A model generated the notes under the pieces. That model was not told where the DNA came from. It made no database searches and worked only from the letters and a program-made list of their open reading frames with translations. A DNA stretch of 52,121 nt from Winogradskyella sp. (lineage in GTDB: Bacteria; Bacteroidota; Bacteroidia; Flavobacteriales; Flavobacteriaceae), in the NCBI RefSeq assembly GCF_028289625.1, contig NZ_JANQOM010000036.1, positions 1-52,121 on the forward strand. The letters run 5' to 3'. A program made the position numbers and the translations under genes. Of this stretch, positions 16,293 through 25,989 are shown piece by piece. Positions within the stretch are counted from its first letter, which is position 1; each line of letters begins with the position of its first letter.

Positions 16293-17315
16293 TTAATCAA
16301 TGATGAATTCTAAATATTTACTCAGTCTTAAGTTTGTAAATAATTCTTCCTCATAAGTAATCCCATCCACGGTATACTTGATTGTGGCTGTATTGGGTGG
16401 AACGCTACCCATATTATTAGCGACAAATAAAACTTGATGTGTGTTTTTGTCTTCAGATAGGCTCAATGCAATCATTTTTGGGTCTTTTGTTACCTCCAGA
16501 TTATACGTAACCAAACTATCGTTGACATAGATACTAATCCTGTCTTCATCTTGCCTGCTATTGTCAAAAATCTCAAGGATTATTTTTCTAGATGTAACAT
16601 TATGAGAAATTATCAACTCATTTTTTCTATTGTCCTTACTTTTTGTAAAAGCCTCAATCTCTTTTTTCTTATCGTTAGTCTCAACTAGTTCAGTCAACGT
16701 TTCTTCTACTTCTAGGATTGTATGTTCTTTAAATTCAATGTCCTCATCTGGTTGAGTTACTTCAGTAATAGGACGCTCTTCCAATGTAGGGCCTGCTTCT
16801 TTTTCTTCTTTAAGATCAATCTCTAAAGCGTCAATGTATGGTTTTAATACATCATAACCTTTTATGGCTTCAAAATCTTCCGACTTTATTTTTCTATAAC
16901 TAAGAGGTATGCTAAATAATCCACCGAACGAAAAGACAAGACCATGAACGCCTTTTTGTCTTGCTTTTCCAACTAAAAACGCTTCATCGCCAATTTCCTC
17001 ATAAAACAATTTAAACCTGGAACGTGCATGAAAAAATGCTTTATTAATTTTTTTCGTATTAGCTGCTATCAACCGGTTTTTTTCGATGTCATATTCGCCT
17101 TCTAAATAAAAATTACAAGTTCCACCAGCGTGATAATCATAAGTGTAACCTATTACCTTCCCAGATTCATCCATACGTAAATACATAATAGCATAGATGG
17201 CATCAAAACCAGTCGGATTTGTTCCATCAACATCATGCACCCATAGACCAGAAATATCTTGTGTGTAACTTAAATTAAAAAAACATAGGAAAACAAAAAC
17301 ACACCTAACCAACAT
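16293..17315 (-). CDS. Secreted protein of unknown function (340 aa)
   Basis: A signal peptide (VFVFLCFFNLSYTQ) is followed by DISGLWVHDVDGTNPTG, which resembles the opening of DUF2147-type lipocalin-like proteins. A beta-rich domain runs to about residue 150 (GYTYDYHAGGTCNFYLEGEYD). The middle (about 165-230) is acidic and Glu/Thr-rich, probably a linker. The last 100 residues look like a second beta module (RKIILEIFDNSRQDEDRISIYVND), seen in other flavobacterial exported proteins. It lies 11 bp downstream of the QEGLA gene, so it may be the last gene of that operon, although its exported nature differs from the other members. No specific function. Confidence 0.7.
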   Translation of the reverse strand: MLVRCVFVFLCFFNLSYTQDISGLWVHDVDGTNPTGFDAIYAIMYLRMDESGKVIGYTYDYHAGGTCNFYLEGEYDIEKNRLIAANTKKINKAFFHARSRFKLFYEEIGDEAFLVGKARQKGVHGLVFSFGGLFSIPLSYRKIKSEDFEAIKGYDVLKPYIDALEIDLKEEKEAGPTLEERPITEVTQPDEDIEFKEHTILEVEETLTELVETNDKKKEIEAFTKSKDNRKNELIISHNVTSRKIILEIFDNSRQDEDRISIYVNDSLVTYNLEVTKDPKMIALSLSEDKNTHQVLFVANNMGSVPPNTATIKYTVDGITYEEELFTNLRLSKYLEFIID

Positions 17316-17326
17316 AATAGCCCTTT

Positions 17327-18487
17327 TTACTTCAAACTACTCAAAATAAAATCTAAATTCGGATTGGTATTATCGTTCACTATATAAGAATCAGTGATGT
17401 ATTTGGGTTTCAATGCCAATCCCAACTCCATGAGCTTTTCCATGGTTGGTATATACTCCTGACTTACCTTACCTGTTAACAAAATACCTAGATCATTTTT
17501 AGTCTTTGCATATTTATAGATATTTCTAATCCCCTTAAGGTATAAGTGGTCTTTGGTAAAACCTCCTCCTCTATGCACACGAAGCGTAATGGCAAATGCT
17601 TTATCCCTATTAAGCTTATGTTGGTTGTGCAATAGATGAAACGTGTCAGAAAAACTATATCCTTTGTTTAAACTATTTACGGCAATGACTCTAAAAGCTA
17701 ATTCTTTTAACCGTTCTATAGTAAGACAACCGCTCATGAACTCAGAATATACAGCCAAACCTTCTTGGGTTTCAACATTATTAGGAAACCCATTAGAAAA
17801 AATCTTAAGCGGTTGATCCAAACCATTAAATGTCGTAACCATATGAACACCGATCTCATGGTTAGTTAAGACCTTAAGTTGATTTAAACTATACTTATGG
17901 CTTCTTCTAAGCACCAAAGTTTGAGTATTGTTCAAAACCATGGCTGCCGCAGAGAGATTATTGGAAATTTTTATGTTATACTTAAAATCATAACGTTTTG
18001 AAAATGCTATAAAATAGTCTTTAGCTTCGGTAGCATTATACATCGGAAGCATTTCTTCATCAAACCCTGAATTGTCAAAACGAAGGATGAACTTGGCATT
18101 TTCTATATCTTTTTCTGTTGGTGTGCCAAAGCTTTTTAGGCTATTAAAGAAGAACTTTCGGCCTTGCCCAATCATCTCAATACACTCAATCAATCCGGAA
18201 TACTCATAGATTATATCTTCATATAATTGTCTTATGTCTTCATCTTCAATGCGCTCCAAACGTTGGGAAAAAAATAAACGGTGCAATTTATAGCCATTAA
18301 ATCGCATTTTGGGATACTTAAATTCTGGCTCATAGTTGTACTTCGCCGAAAAGAACTTTTTCTTTTCTGCAGCTATGTTAAGTGGATTGATATAATTGAG
18401 GAGTTCAATATTTTTTACCAATCGATTAAGATTGGCATCAATATCGAATAGGTCTTGAAATTCTGCTGTTGTTCTAATTTGAGCCAT
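17327..18487 (-). CDS. QEGLA-motif metallopeptidase-like protein (DUF1704/MATCAP family)
   Basis: 386 residues, cytoplasmic. It has the zinc-peptidase core NHEIGVH (H210, E211, H215) and the family-naming VETQEGLA (238-245, with E242 as the likely third ligand). Annotations call this family flavohemoglobin expression-modulating QEGLA protein. Eukaryotic relatives (MATCAP) are carboxypeptidases that remove terminal Tyr from tubulin. The start codon overlaps the stop of the N-formylglutamate amidohydrolase gene by one base (TAATG), which shows translational coupling. With the ATP-grasp ligase and amidohydrolase it forms a conserved peptide-modification-like gene set. The peptide substrate is unknown. 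Confidence 0.88.
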   Translation of the reverse strand: MAQIRTTAEFQDLFDIDANLNRLVKNIELLNYINPLNIAAEKKKFFSAKYNYEPEFKYPKMRFNGYKLHRLFFSQRLERIEDEDIRQLYEDIIYEYSGLIECIEMIGQGRKFFFNSLKSFGTPTEKDIENAKFILRFDNSGFDEEMLPMYNATEAKDYFIAFSKRYDFKYNIKISNNLSAAAMVLNNTQTLVLRRSHKYSLNQLKVLTNHEIGVHMVTTFNGLDQPLKIFSNGFPNNVETQEGLAVYSEFMSGCLTIERLKELAFRVIAVNSLNKGYSFSDTFHLLHNQHKLNRDKAFAITLRVHRGGGFTKDHLYLKGIRNIYKYAKTKNDLGILLTGKVSQEYIPTMEKLMELGLALKPKYITDSYIVNDNTNPNLDFILSSLK

Positions 18488-19320
18488 TAATTCTTAAACC
18501 TGTTATAAAATTCATTAGCATGTTTTGGAAGGAGTGATTGTAATTGTTGCGCTACGGCAGCGACAACTTCTGGGTAAATAATTTGCTTATATTCATCGCA
18601 ATACACCTTGGCTATTTCGGTCGCCAAAACTAAAGTGTTTTTAAAGTTCTTGGTAATATACTTTAAGAAATACCCATTGCCGTAAAAAGTGTTATTGATT
18701 TTTGCAGTTTGTTTGATGTCGTTTGGTAGTTCTATACTAGCCAACATTTGTCGCCACGACTCTACCTCGTCTCCAAAACGATCGTTATCGATGTTAGAAG
18801 TCCCCAAATTCCAAGTTGGTACTTCCCTATCCCAACGTTGCCAATTATAACTATGCATGTCATAAACAACACAAATTCCAAATTTCTTTTCTAATTTAGA
18901 AACTAAGGCATGTACAACTTTGTAAAAATTCGAATGTTTTTGAAGGCTCTTTTGCTTTTCTGCCTCTGACAAAGGATTTTTCCAAAGTTGTTTTCCCCAA
19001 GCAGTATCGAACACGGCTTCTTCTGGTGGTCGATTTAAATCGTATTCAAAACGCGAATCGCAACCAGCAATAAGAATAGGGTGCGAAATCACCATATTTT
19101 TAGTTTCTGGGTCTTCTTCATACCAGCGCTCATAGGCTGTATGCAAACAATTATCCCATAAATCCTTTCTGAATTGATGGCCGTCATGCACAGCACCGCA
19201 TATATAGGGTACATAGTCATCGATTTTCAAGGTAAACGAATAATCCTCTGAAACCGCATGGAAAATTTCTTCATTTTCGATTTTAGAAATAATCGATTCT
19301 ATTGAAAGTCGCTGCATCAT
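18487..19320 (-). CDS. N-formylglutamate amidohydrolase family protein
   Basis: 277 residues of the HutG/N-formylglutamate deformylase-like fold. Visible motifs: CGAVHDGH (41-48), GCDSRFEYDLNRPPEEA (86-102; Arg/Asp/Asn active-site region) and VVYDMHSYN (151-159; D154 and H156 metal ligands). Family members hydrolyse an amide next to a Glu-type carboxylate. Here, beside an ATP-grasp ligase and a carboxypeptidase, it may cleave a Glu-containing amide or peptide rather than serve histidine degradation; no other hut genes are present. It overlaps the upstream TerB-like gene by 4 bp (ATGA) and the downstream QEGLA gene by 1 bp. Confidence 0.88.
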   Translation of the reverse strand: MMQRLSIESIISKIENEEIFHAVSEDYSFTLKIDDYVPYICGAVHDGHQFRKDLWDNCLHTAYERWYEEDPETKNMVISHPILIAGCDSRFEYDLNRPPEEAVFDTAWGKQLWKNPLSEAEKQKSLQKHSNFYKVVHALVSKLEKKFGICVVYDMHSYNWQRWDREVPTWNLGTSNIDNDRFGDEVESWRQMLASIELPNDIKQTAKINNTFYGNGYFLKYITKNFKNTLVLATEIAKVYCDEYKQIIYPEVVAAVAQQLQSLLPKHANEFYNRFKN

Positions 19321-19658
19321 AAAGATTTAAATAACCGTCCTAAGGACTTTAGCATGTTACGTTCGTTAATGTCGAATTCTCCATCCGAAAAGAATAGAGT
19401 CTTAATATCAGCCAAAAGAATTTCAACATCGTCTTTATCATAATTGTGCTGTCTTAAGCTGGTTATGATTTTCTGAATCCCCTGATAATCATTATCATTA
19501 TCAAATTCATTATGAATTTCCTGAAAGGTATTCAAATCTACTTTAGAAATAATCACATCGCGTTCGCGATTATTTTCTTTGAAATCAGCATGGGCTGCAA
19601 ACAATAAAATATAAGCTACAAGCTCATCCCTAGTCCAATCAATTGTTTTCATGTGCAC
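19317..19658 (-). CDS. TerB-like small acidic helical protein
   Basis: 113 residues, all-helical and acidic. AYILLFAAHADFKENNRERDVI and LFFSDGEFDINERNML resemble the two halves of the TerB/tellurite-resistance-type fold, which has an Asp-rich metal-binding site (DGEFD). A second Met two codons in (19652) could be the true start. It overlaps the amidohydrolase gene by 4 bp and is separated from the ATP-grasp gene by about 108 bp. TerB-like proteins recur in such amidoligase neighbourhoods. The TerB call is moderate because it rests on pattern only. Confidence 0.6.
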   Translation of the reverse strand: MHMKTIDWTRDELVAYILLFAAHADFKENNRERDVIISKVDLNTFQEIHNEFDNDNDYQGIQKIITSLRQHNYDKDDVEILLADIKTLFFSDGEFDINERNMLKSLGRLFKSL

Positions 19659-19766
19659 ATATATATTTTTTAATTGTCACATGGAACACCCATATTAATA
19701 GTTCTCTTTGTGATTATAAAGAAATAATGTGTGTTTCATTATTATGCGAAGAAATATAGTTATAGT

Positions 19767-20804
19767 TTAGGCTTCATCTACCGCTTTACGCAGACGTGTA
19801 CGTCGGTCAAACGCTTGTAATTGATCCATAACCTTACTTTCTAAAAAGTCAATTACTTTTTCTTCGACCTTTATTTTCGCTTTGTAGACTTTGTTTATAT
19901 AGGTAATTCCACCAGGAGACATGACGTTAACCTCAACTAATTTTCCACCAATAACATCAATGCCAACAAAGTATAAACCATCTTTTACCAATTTTGGACC
20001 AATCTGTTTACAAAGTGCTTTTTCTGCCTTAGTCAAATTATGTTTCTGAACACTACCACCAGCAGAGACATTTGATCGATGATCATCAGAACCTGGTACG
20101 CGCTTCATGGCACCTACAGGTTCGCCATTTAACAATAATATTCTAACATCCCCTTGATCTGCACCTTCTATATAATCTTGCAGAATGACATAATTAGAGG
20201 TGCCATCCGAATTCGTAATATAAAAATCCAACAGGGAATTGATATTACTCATGGCAGACTTCTCAATTAAAATTACACCAGAACCACCAAACCCATTTAA
20301 AGGTTTAAGTATCATCTTATCCGATTTTGACTCCTTGATCTGTTGAATCAAATATTTTTTATTTTTAGATACATGCGTATTTGGTATAATATTACTGTGC
20401 GCATCTCCAAATGCGGCTGTGTAGAGCTTATTATTTGCTTCGCGCATACCTTGCAAAGAATTAACAATAAACACATCGTCCTTCACAGAATCCAAGAAGT
20501 TAAGCATCAACGGATCCAAGGGTGGATTTGCCCTGAAGAAGATTGCATCAAATCCGGCTAATGGTAACATCTCTTCTCTTAACTTTACCTTATTATAAAA
20601 TGATTTTAAAGTCGAAGGCACTTTGTCCATTCGTCCTAAAACATTACAAAACGCATTGGTAACACTATCCCTTATCGTAAGATTGGCAGGTGTACACATG
20701 GCCACTCCGTGTCCACGTTTTGCACATTCTTTTATTAAAGCCAAACTGGTATCATTTTCTGGGTCGATGTTTTCCCAAGGATACATAATAAAGCAAACAT
20801 TCAT
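19767..20804 (-). CDS. Glutathione-synthetase-like ATP-grasp ligase
   Basis: 345 residues with a GshB-type layout: an N-terminal pre-ATP-grasp domain (1-120), then ATP-grasp with ILKPLNGFGGSG (165-176; K167 and the Gly-rich loop), DYIEGADQGDVRILLLNG (210-227), NVSAGGSV (245-252) and the metal-binding EVNVMSPGG (291-299). GshB joins gamma-Glu-Cys and Gly. Here no gshA accompanies it, while an N-formylglutamate amidohydrolase and a QEGLA peptidase do. The product is therefore more likely a peptide or amide other than glutathione. It is separated from the TerB-like gene by about 108 bp and may start the operon or stand alone. Confidence 0.85.
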   Translation of the reverse strand: MNVCFIMYPWENIDPENDTSLALIKECAKRGHGVAMCTPANLTIRDSVTNAFCNVLGRMDKVPSTLKSFYNKVKLREEMLPLAGFDAIFFRANPPLDPLMLNFLDSVKDDVFIVNSLQGMREANNKLYTAAFGDAHSNIIPNTHVSKNKKYLIQQIKESKSDKMILKPLNGFGGSGVILIEKSAMSNINSLLDFYITNSDGTSNYVILQDYIEGADQGDVRILLLNGEPVGAMKRVPGSDDHRSNVSAGGSVQKHNLTKAEKALCKQIGPKLVKDGLYFVGIDVIGGKLVEVNVMSPGGITYINKVYKAKIKVEEKVIDFLESKVMDQLQAFDRRTRLRKAVDEA

Positions 20805-20869
20805 CTCAATATAATTTTGGTTGATTAAATGACTTGTTTAAAAATAATGAATTTAAATATTATGAAAAA

Positions 20870-22195
20870 TTATTTTACAGCTTCATAGTTATCGTTCCAT
20901 TCTTTAGGCTTTGGATCGTCATGTAGTTTGCCTAAAGATTTGGCAACCATCATTGAAACTGTAGCATCACCAGTAACGTTAACTACCGTTCTGCACATAT
21001 CCAATGGTCGATCTACCGCAAATATTAGTGCTAACCCAATAGGCAATAGCTCAGCAGGGAATCCTATAGATTCTAAAACGATTACTAACATTACCATACC
21101 TGCACTTGGTACAGCTGCACTTCCAATAGATGCTAAAAGCGCTGTAAGGATAATGACCAATTGATTAGTGAAGGTTAGACCTTCTGGCCAAATGACTTGC
21201 ATAATAAAAACGGCTGCAATACCCTGATATAAACTGGTACCATCCATATTTACTGTAGCACCAACAGGCAGCACAAACCCAGAAACTTCCTTATCTACAC
21301 CTATATGCTCTTCGACCCGCTCCATGGTTACTGGTAAAGTTGCAGCGCTACTACTGGTGGAAAAGGCTAATAATTGTGCAGGACTTATTTTATTGAGAAA
21401 CCACATAGGTGATTTTTTTGTAAACACTTTTACAAGCACTAAGTAGAATCCTATCATTAACAATAAGCCACCTACAACACAAAGCGCATACTGTAGAAGT
21501 TTTAGAAGTATTTCAGTATCATCAAACGCAATAATTACATTAGCCATCAATGCAAAAACGGCATAAGGTGCAAACAGCATTATGAGATCTACCATTTTCA
21601 TAACGATTTCATTGAGGGAATCAAAGAGGTCGATTATGGGTTTGGCCTTATCTTCTGGGATAAGCAACAAACAAATGCCGATAAATAAGGCAAAGAAAAT
21701 AACCTGAAGCATCTTAGCTTCACCCATGGCCTGAAATATATTACTGGGAAATATATCCACTAAGGCTTGTAGTGGACCAGCATCCTTTTGCGCACTTGCT
21801 TTTGCTAATTTATCGGTGACACCTGCATCATTTTTATACTTCATTTCTATCTTTGTCAAGGTATCTTCGGACATACCGGTTCCTGGTTTAACGAAGTTTA
21901 CGATAGATAAACCAATAATAATAGCTACTAACGTTGTACTAATATAAATAGCTATTGTACGCAACCCCATATCTCTAATTTTTGAAATATCCTTTAAATC
22001 AGAAATACCTTTAATCAAAGAGGCTAATATTAAAGGAACGGCAATCAACTTCAATAGATTAATGAATATGGTACCAAATGGTGAAATCCAATCAGTTACA
22101 AATTGCTGACCATTTACTGAATTCATTATAAATCCGAAAATAATCCCAACAATCATTCCGATAATAATTTTCCAATGTAGTGCGAGTTTTTTCAT
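20870..22195 (-). CDS. Dicarboxylate/amino acid:cation symporter (SLC1/DAACS family)
   Basis: 441 residues from ATG 22195 (MKKLALHWKIIIGMIVG); a longer frame to 22243 adds residues atypical for the family. It has about eight membrane helices and two re-entrant hairpins. HP1 is FSTSSSAATLPVTMERVEE (serine-rich); the TM7 signature is GATVNMDGTSLYQG (NMDGT binds sodium). The TM8 region with AVDRPLDMCRTVVNVTGDA carries the conserved Asp/Arg/Asn substrate site. The family takes up Glu, Asp or C4-dicarboxylates with Na+ or H+. It lies downstream of aroC on the same strand with a gap of about 115 bp. The substrate is not assignable by eye. Confidence 0.93.
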   Translation of the reverse strand: MKKLALHWKIIIGMIVGIIFGFIMNSVNGQQFVTDWISPFGTIFINLLKLIAVPLILASLIKGISDLKDISKIRDMGLRTIAIYISTTLVAIIIGLSIVNFVKPGTGMSEDTLTKIEMKYKNDAGVTDKLAKASAQKDAGPLQALVDIFPSNIFQAMGEAKMLQVIFFALFIGICLLLIPEDKAKPIIDLFDSLNEIVMKMVDLIMLFAPYAVFALMANVIIAFDDTEILLKLLQYALCVVGGLLLMIGFYLVLVKVFTKKSPMWFLNKISPAQLLAFSTSSSAATLPVTMERVEEHIGVDKEVSGFVLPVGATVNMDGTSLYQGIAAVFIMQVIWPEGLTFTNQLVIILTALLASIGSAAVPSAGMVMLVIVLESIGFPAELLPIGLALIFAVDRPLDMCRTVVNVTGDATVSMMVAKSLGKLHDDPKPKEWNDNYEAVK

Positions 22196-22310
22196 GTTTT
22201 TTTGCCGCAAAAGCGGTAATGTTTTTATTACAAATTGATTCACCTATCATGAGATTCCTGCTTTGCACCAACACTATAGCGTTAGCGAACATAGTCTCAG
22301 GAATGACAAT

Positions 22311-23375
22311 CTATAGTCTACTTACTCTATCCATTAACAAATAATCTGCCAAAACTAAAGCAGCCATAGCCTCAACAATAGGTACTGCTCTAGGAACAAC
22401 ACAAGGATCGTGTCTGCCCTTTCCTTGCATCTCTACAGTCTCTCCAGAACTATTTATCGTTTCTTGTTTCTGAAGTGTTGTCGCGACAGGTTTAAAAGCA
22501 ACGTTAAAATAAATATCCATGCCATTACTAATGCCTCCTTGTACTCCACCAGATAAATTGGTTTGTGTGGTTCCGTCTTCATTAAACTTATCATTATGAA
22601 CGCTTCCTCTCATTTTTGCCCCATCAAAACCACTTCCATACTCAAATCCTTTTACTGCATTAATGGACAGCATGGCTTTACCAAGTTCGGCATGTAATTT
22701 ATCAAAAACGGGTTCACCAAGCCCAATAGGAACATTCTGTATAACACAAGTAATCGTTCCACCTATAGTATCCCCTTGTTTTCTTATGTCCTTTATTTTT
22801 TTTATCATACGCTCAGCAGAAGCTTCGTCTGGACAACGAATATCGTTCGATTCAATCTTTGTAAAATCCAGTTCCTGATATGATTTGTTGATAAATATGT
22901 CTCCTACTGAAGATGTATAGGCATATATTTGCACCGTACTCAACAATTGCTTGGCGATAGCACCTGCAACAACGCGGCATGCGGTTTCGCGCGCTGAGCT
23001 CCTCCCTCCTCCTCTATAATCTCGTACACCATATTTTTTGTCATAGGTGTAATCGGCATGACTAGGTCTGTAAACATCCCTTATATGCGAATAATCTTTG
23101 GATTTTTGGTTCTTATTCTTTATCACAAACCCTATTGGAGTGCCTGTGGTAACATTTTCAAAAATACCTGATAAAAATTCAACAGTGTCTGGTTCCTTAC
23201 GTTGTGTTACAATTTTAGATTGGCCTGGTCGTCGTCGATCTAATTCATTCTGAATCGCATCGAAATCCAATTCTAAACCTGAAGGACAACCATCTATAAT
23301 TCCACCTATGGCTACGCCATGTGATTCACCAAAAGTGGTGAGCCTAAATAATTTTCCGAAGGAATTTCCTGCCAT
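22311..23375 (-). CDS. aroC: Chorismate synthase
   Basis: 354 residues, usual length. Converts 5-enolpyruvylshikimate-3-phosphate to chorismate using reduced FMN, the last step of the shared aromatic pathway. All three family signatures are present: [18 protein letters not shown] near the N-terminus, the middle [20 protein letters not shown], and the C-terminal [20 protein letters not shown]. The two conserved His, in GESHG and GKGRHDP, are in place. No other aro gene is nearby. It is divergent from the LpxH-like gene across about 207 bp. Confidence 0.98.
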   Translation of the reverse strand: MAGNSFGKLFRLTTFGESHGVAIGGIIDGCPSGLELDFDAIQNELDRRRPGQSKIVTQRKEPDTVEFLSGIFENVTTGTPIGFVIKNKNQKSKDYSHIRDVYRPSHADYTYDKKYGVRDYRGGGRSSARETACRVVAGAIAKQLLSTVQIYAYTSSVGDIFINKSYQELDFTKIESNDIRCPDEASAERMIKKIKDIRKQGDTIGGTITCVIQNVPIGLGEPVFDKLHAELGKAMLSINAVKGFEYGSGFDGAKMRGSVHNDKFNEDGTTQTNLSGGVQGGISNGMDIYFNVAFKPVATTLQKQETINSSGETVEMQGKGRHDPCVVPRAVPIVEAMAALVLADYLLMDRVSRL

Positions 23376-23582
23376 TAAATCTTATTTTGTGCTAATGTAA
23401 ATCTAATATCACAGAAACAAAAATACTCTCTCTTTTTTTAGTATGTTACAGCAATGTTAACCACCCTCGGGATTAGTGAACTTTAATAACATTATAGTAA
23501 CATTTTCCTTATGGATTATTAATTCTAGCATTACAATCAATTAATACATTAGTAAGTTATTTGCAGTTATTAATAGTTTGTC

Positions 23583-24434
23583 TTGAATCTAAAACGAAAA
23601 GTTGAAATAGCAGTCATATCCGACGTTCACCTTGGCACGTTCGGATGTCATGCAAAGCAACTACTGACCTATTTAAATAGTATTGAGCCAAAGAAACTTA
23701 TTCTTAATGGTGATATTGTCGATATATGGCAGTTTAAAAAGCGATACTTCCCTAAGTCCCATTTGAGTGTCATTAAAAAGATAATGGATTTTGCCTCTAA
23801 TGGTACAGAAGTTATCTATATTACAGGAAACCATGATGAAATGCTGCGAAAGTTTACTGATACTGAGATAGGAAACATTTCAATAGTAAATAAGTTAGTT
23901 TTAGATTTAGACGGCAAAAAGGCATGGTTCTTCCACGGTGATGTGTTTGATATTTCTATTCAAAATGCAAAATGGTTAGCGAAACTTGGTAGTTGGGGTT
24001 ATGACATACTCATTCTTTTAAATCGCTTTGTAAACTGGTGTTTGGAAAAGATGGGGAAAGAACGTTATTCACTTTCAAAAAAAATTAAGAACAGTGTAAA
24101 AGGCGCTGTAAAGTACATTAGCGATTTTGAAAGCGTTGCCACGGATTTGGCTATAGAAAATGAATATGACTATGTAGTTTGTGGGCATATCCATCAACCA
24201 AAAATGCTGGTAAAGGAAAACAAGAATGGAAAAACAACCTACCTGAATTCAGGAGATTGGGTTGAAAATTTTACAGCTTTAGAGTATCAATTTAAGCGTT
24301 GGAAGATTTACAACTACGGTAATGACAAGCTCTCCCCATTCTTTGCGGACGAAGAGCTTAAGGAAATGGATGTCAAAGATCTTATTGCTGCAATTACTAT
24401 CGTTGAGCCACCAAAAAATAAAGTTAAAGAATAA
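23583..24434 (+). CDS. UDP-2,3-diacylglucosamine pyrophosphatase-like metallophosphoesterase (LpxH-type)
   Basis: 283 residues with the calcineurin-like phosphoesterase set: SDVHLG (D14, H16), NGDIVDIW (42-49), GNHDE (82-86), FHGD (117-120) and GHIHQP (201-206). The order and spacing match the LpxH/YbbF group that cleaves UDP-2,3-diacylglucosamine to lipid X in lipid A synthesis at the inner membrane. At 283 aa it is longer than E. coli LpxH (about 240), as in Bacteroidota relatives. The frame begins with TTG at 23583; no later Met precedes the first motif, so a TTG start is likely. Confidence 0.85.
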   Translation: MNLKRKVEIAVISDVHLGTFGCHAKQLLTYLNSIEPKKLILNGDIVDIWQFKKRYFPKSHLSVIKKIMDFASNGTEVIYITGNHDEMLRKFTDTEIGNISIVNKLVLDLDGKKAWFFHGDVFDISIQNAKWLAKLGSWGYDILILLNRFVNWCLEKMGKERYSLSKKIKNSVKGAVKYISDFESVATDLAIENEYDYVVCGHIHQPKMLVKENKNGKTTYLNSGDWVENFTALEYQFKRWKIYNYGNDKLSPFFADEELKEMDVKDLIAAITIVEPPKNKVKE

Positions 24435-24461
24435 GCTACCTTAAAAAGTACCTATTTGTTA

Positions 24462-25850
24462 TTATAAATCTAAGACCTTTCCTCGATTCAATATGTTTTT
24501 GGGATCTAGAGTTCTTTTTAATTGTTTCATTAGCGCAATTTCTTCATCTGTTCTACTCAACCGTAGATATTCTTTTTTGTGTAATCCTATACCATGTTCT
24601 GCTGAGACCGATCCACCTAACATTTTTATTGGCTTATAAACGATATCATTTATTGCTATTTTCAATTCATCACTATCATTTTCTTTTCCAATCATAAAGT
24701 GTATATTTCCATCACCAATATGCCCAAAAGGAAAAACGTGGGTAACACCTTTTATCTTAGCTAAAGATTCAGATATCGACGCTATAGTTTCACCAACGGC
24801 GTAAATAGGTAAGCTTATGTCAAAATGTTGATCAAATTTACAAACAGCTACAAGTGCATCCACATTCTCGCGGATATGCCAAAACCTATTCAATTCCGTT
24901 TTCGAATAGGCAGGAGCTGCATCCAGAATTAAACCTTCATTCAAAGCATTTTCTAAAAGGTTTTCCAATCGATCTTCATCTTGGTTCTGATGGCTCCCTA
25001 AGCCTTCCAACAAAACGTAATAATTATAAGTATCAGGTAATGGTGAACGATCTACAGAAGGGTCTTTTGTTAATGTTATGTAAGAATCTTTCCAGATTAA
25101 CTCATAACTACTTAGGGTCCCTGCCAAACCTTGATCCATGTAGCGCATAAACGATACAACTTTGTCAAAGTCGTTAATTCCAACAAATGCACTAACCCTA
25201 CTTTGAGGTAACTCCACCAATTTTAAAACAGCTTTAGTAACAATACCCAATGTTCCTTCAGAGCCAATGAATAGCTGTTTTATATCATAGGCCGAATTGT
25301 CTTTAATAATCTTCTTTAATGATGATATTACAGTACCATCTGCTAAAACCGTTTCCAACCCAAGAACCAATTGCCTGGTCATACCATAGCGAATTACTTG
25401 CAGCCCACCAGCATTTGTGGAAATAGCACCACCAATCTGAGCAGAACCTTTGGCACCATAGTTAAGTGGAAAAAGTAAATTGCGCTCTAGCGCAGCTTGC
25501 TGAACATGTTCTAAAATTGCGCCAGCTTCAACAGTTATGGTTCTACTTTGAATATCGGCTTTTTCAATTCCGTTCATTCGTTCCATAGAAATTACTACTT
25601 CATCTCCATAGGTCTCCGTACTACCTACTAAATTTGTTAATCCACCAAAAACGATGACTGGTTGATCATTTGTATGACATATTTTCATAATAGCAGCTAC
25701 CTGTTCTGTAGATTCTGGTAGTAATAATGCTTTAACATTTAATGGTTGATCCATGTGCCAAATATGGTGATAACGGTCCTTTAACGATGCACCTGTTAAC
25801 AATTGTTCTGATCGTAAAATCTCTAAAAATGAATCTTTAAGCGTATCCAT
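24462..25850 (-). CDS. FAD-linked oxidase, GlcD/D-lactate dehydrogenase family
   Basis: 462 residues. The N-terminal FAD-binding (PCMH-type) domain has VVFGGLTNLVGS and the flavin-contact segment QIGGAISTNAGGLQVIRYG, then IGSEGTLGIVTKAVL. The C-terminal FAD-oxidase_C domain has FPFGHIGDGNIHFMIG (metal/substrate His) and the end motif GGSVSAEHGIGLHKK. Family members oxidise D-2-hydroxyacids (glycolate, D-lactate, D-2-hydroxyglutarate) and pass electrons to the respiratory chain. No glcE/glcF or lldEFG genes are adjacent, so it is a stand-alone D-2-hydroxyacid dehydrogenase; the substrate is unknown. Confidence 0.9.
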   Translation of the reverse strand: MDTLKDSFLEILRSEQLLTGASLKDRYHHIWHMDQPLNVKALLLPESTEQVAAIMKICHTNDQPVIVFGGLTNLVGSTETYGDEVVISMERMNGIEKADIQSRTITVEAGAILEHVQQAALERNLLFPLNYGAKGSAQIGGAISTNAGGLQVIRYGMTRQLVLGLETVLADGTVISSLKKIIKDNSAYDIKQLFIGSEGTLGIVTKAVLKLVELPQSRVSAFVGINDFDKVVSFMRYMDQGLAGTLSSYELIWKDSYITLTKDPSVDRSPLPDTYNYYVLLEGLGSHQNQDEDRLENLLENALNEGLILDAAPAYSKTELNRFWHIRENVDALVAVCKFDQHFDISLPIYAVGETIASISESLAKIKGVTHVFPFGHIGDGNIHFMIGKENDSDELKIAINDIVYKPIKMLGGSVSAEHGIGLHKKEYLRLSRTDEEIALMKQLKRTLDPKNILNRGKVLDL

Positions 25851-25989
25851 AGGGTTTATGATATATGTGGATTTTATGATTTAACCCTCTAATTTAAGCA
25901 GGGAAACAAAATCAAAGAAATCAAATATAAATACAATTTTGGCGTTATTTTTGTTTAAATAAATGAAATCAATAAAAAACGATATAATT

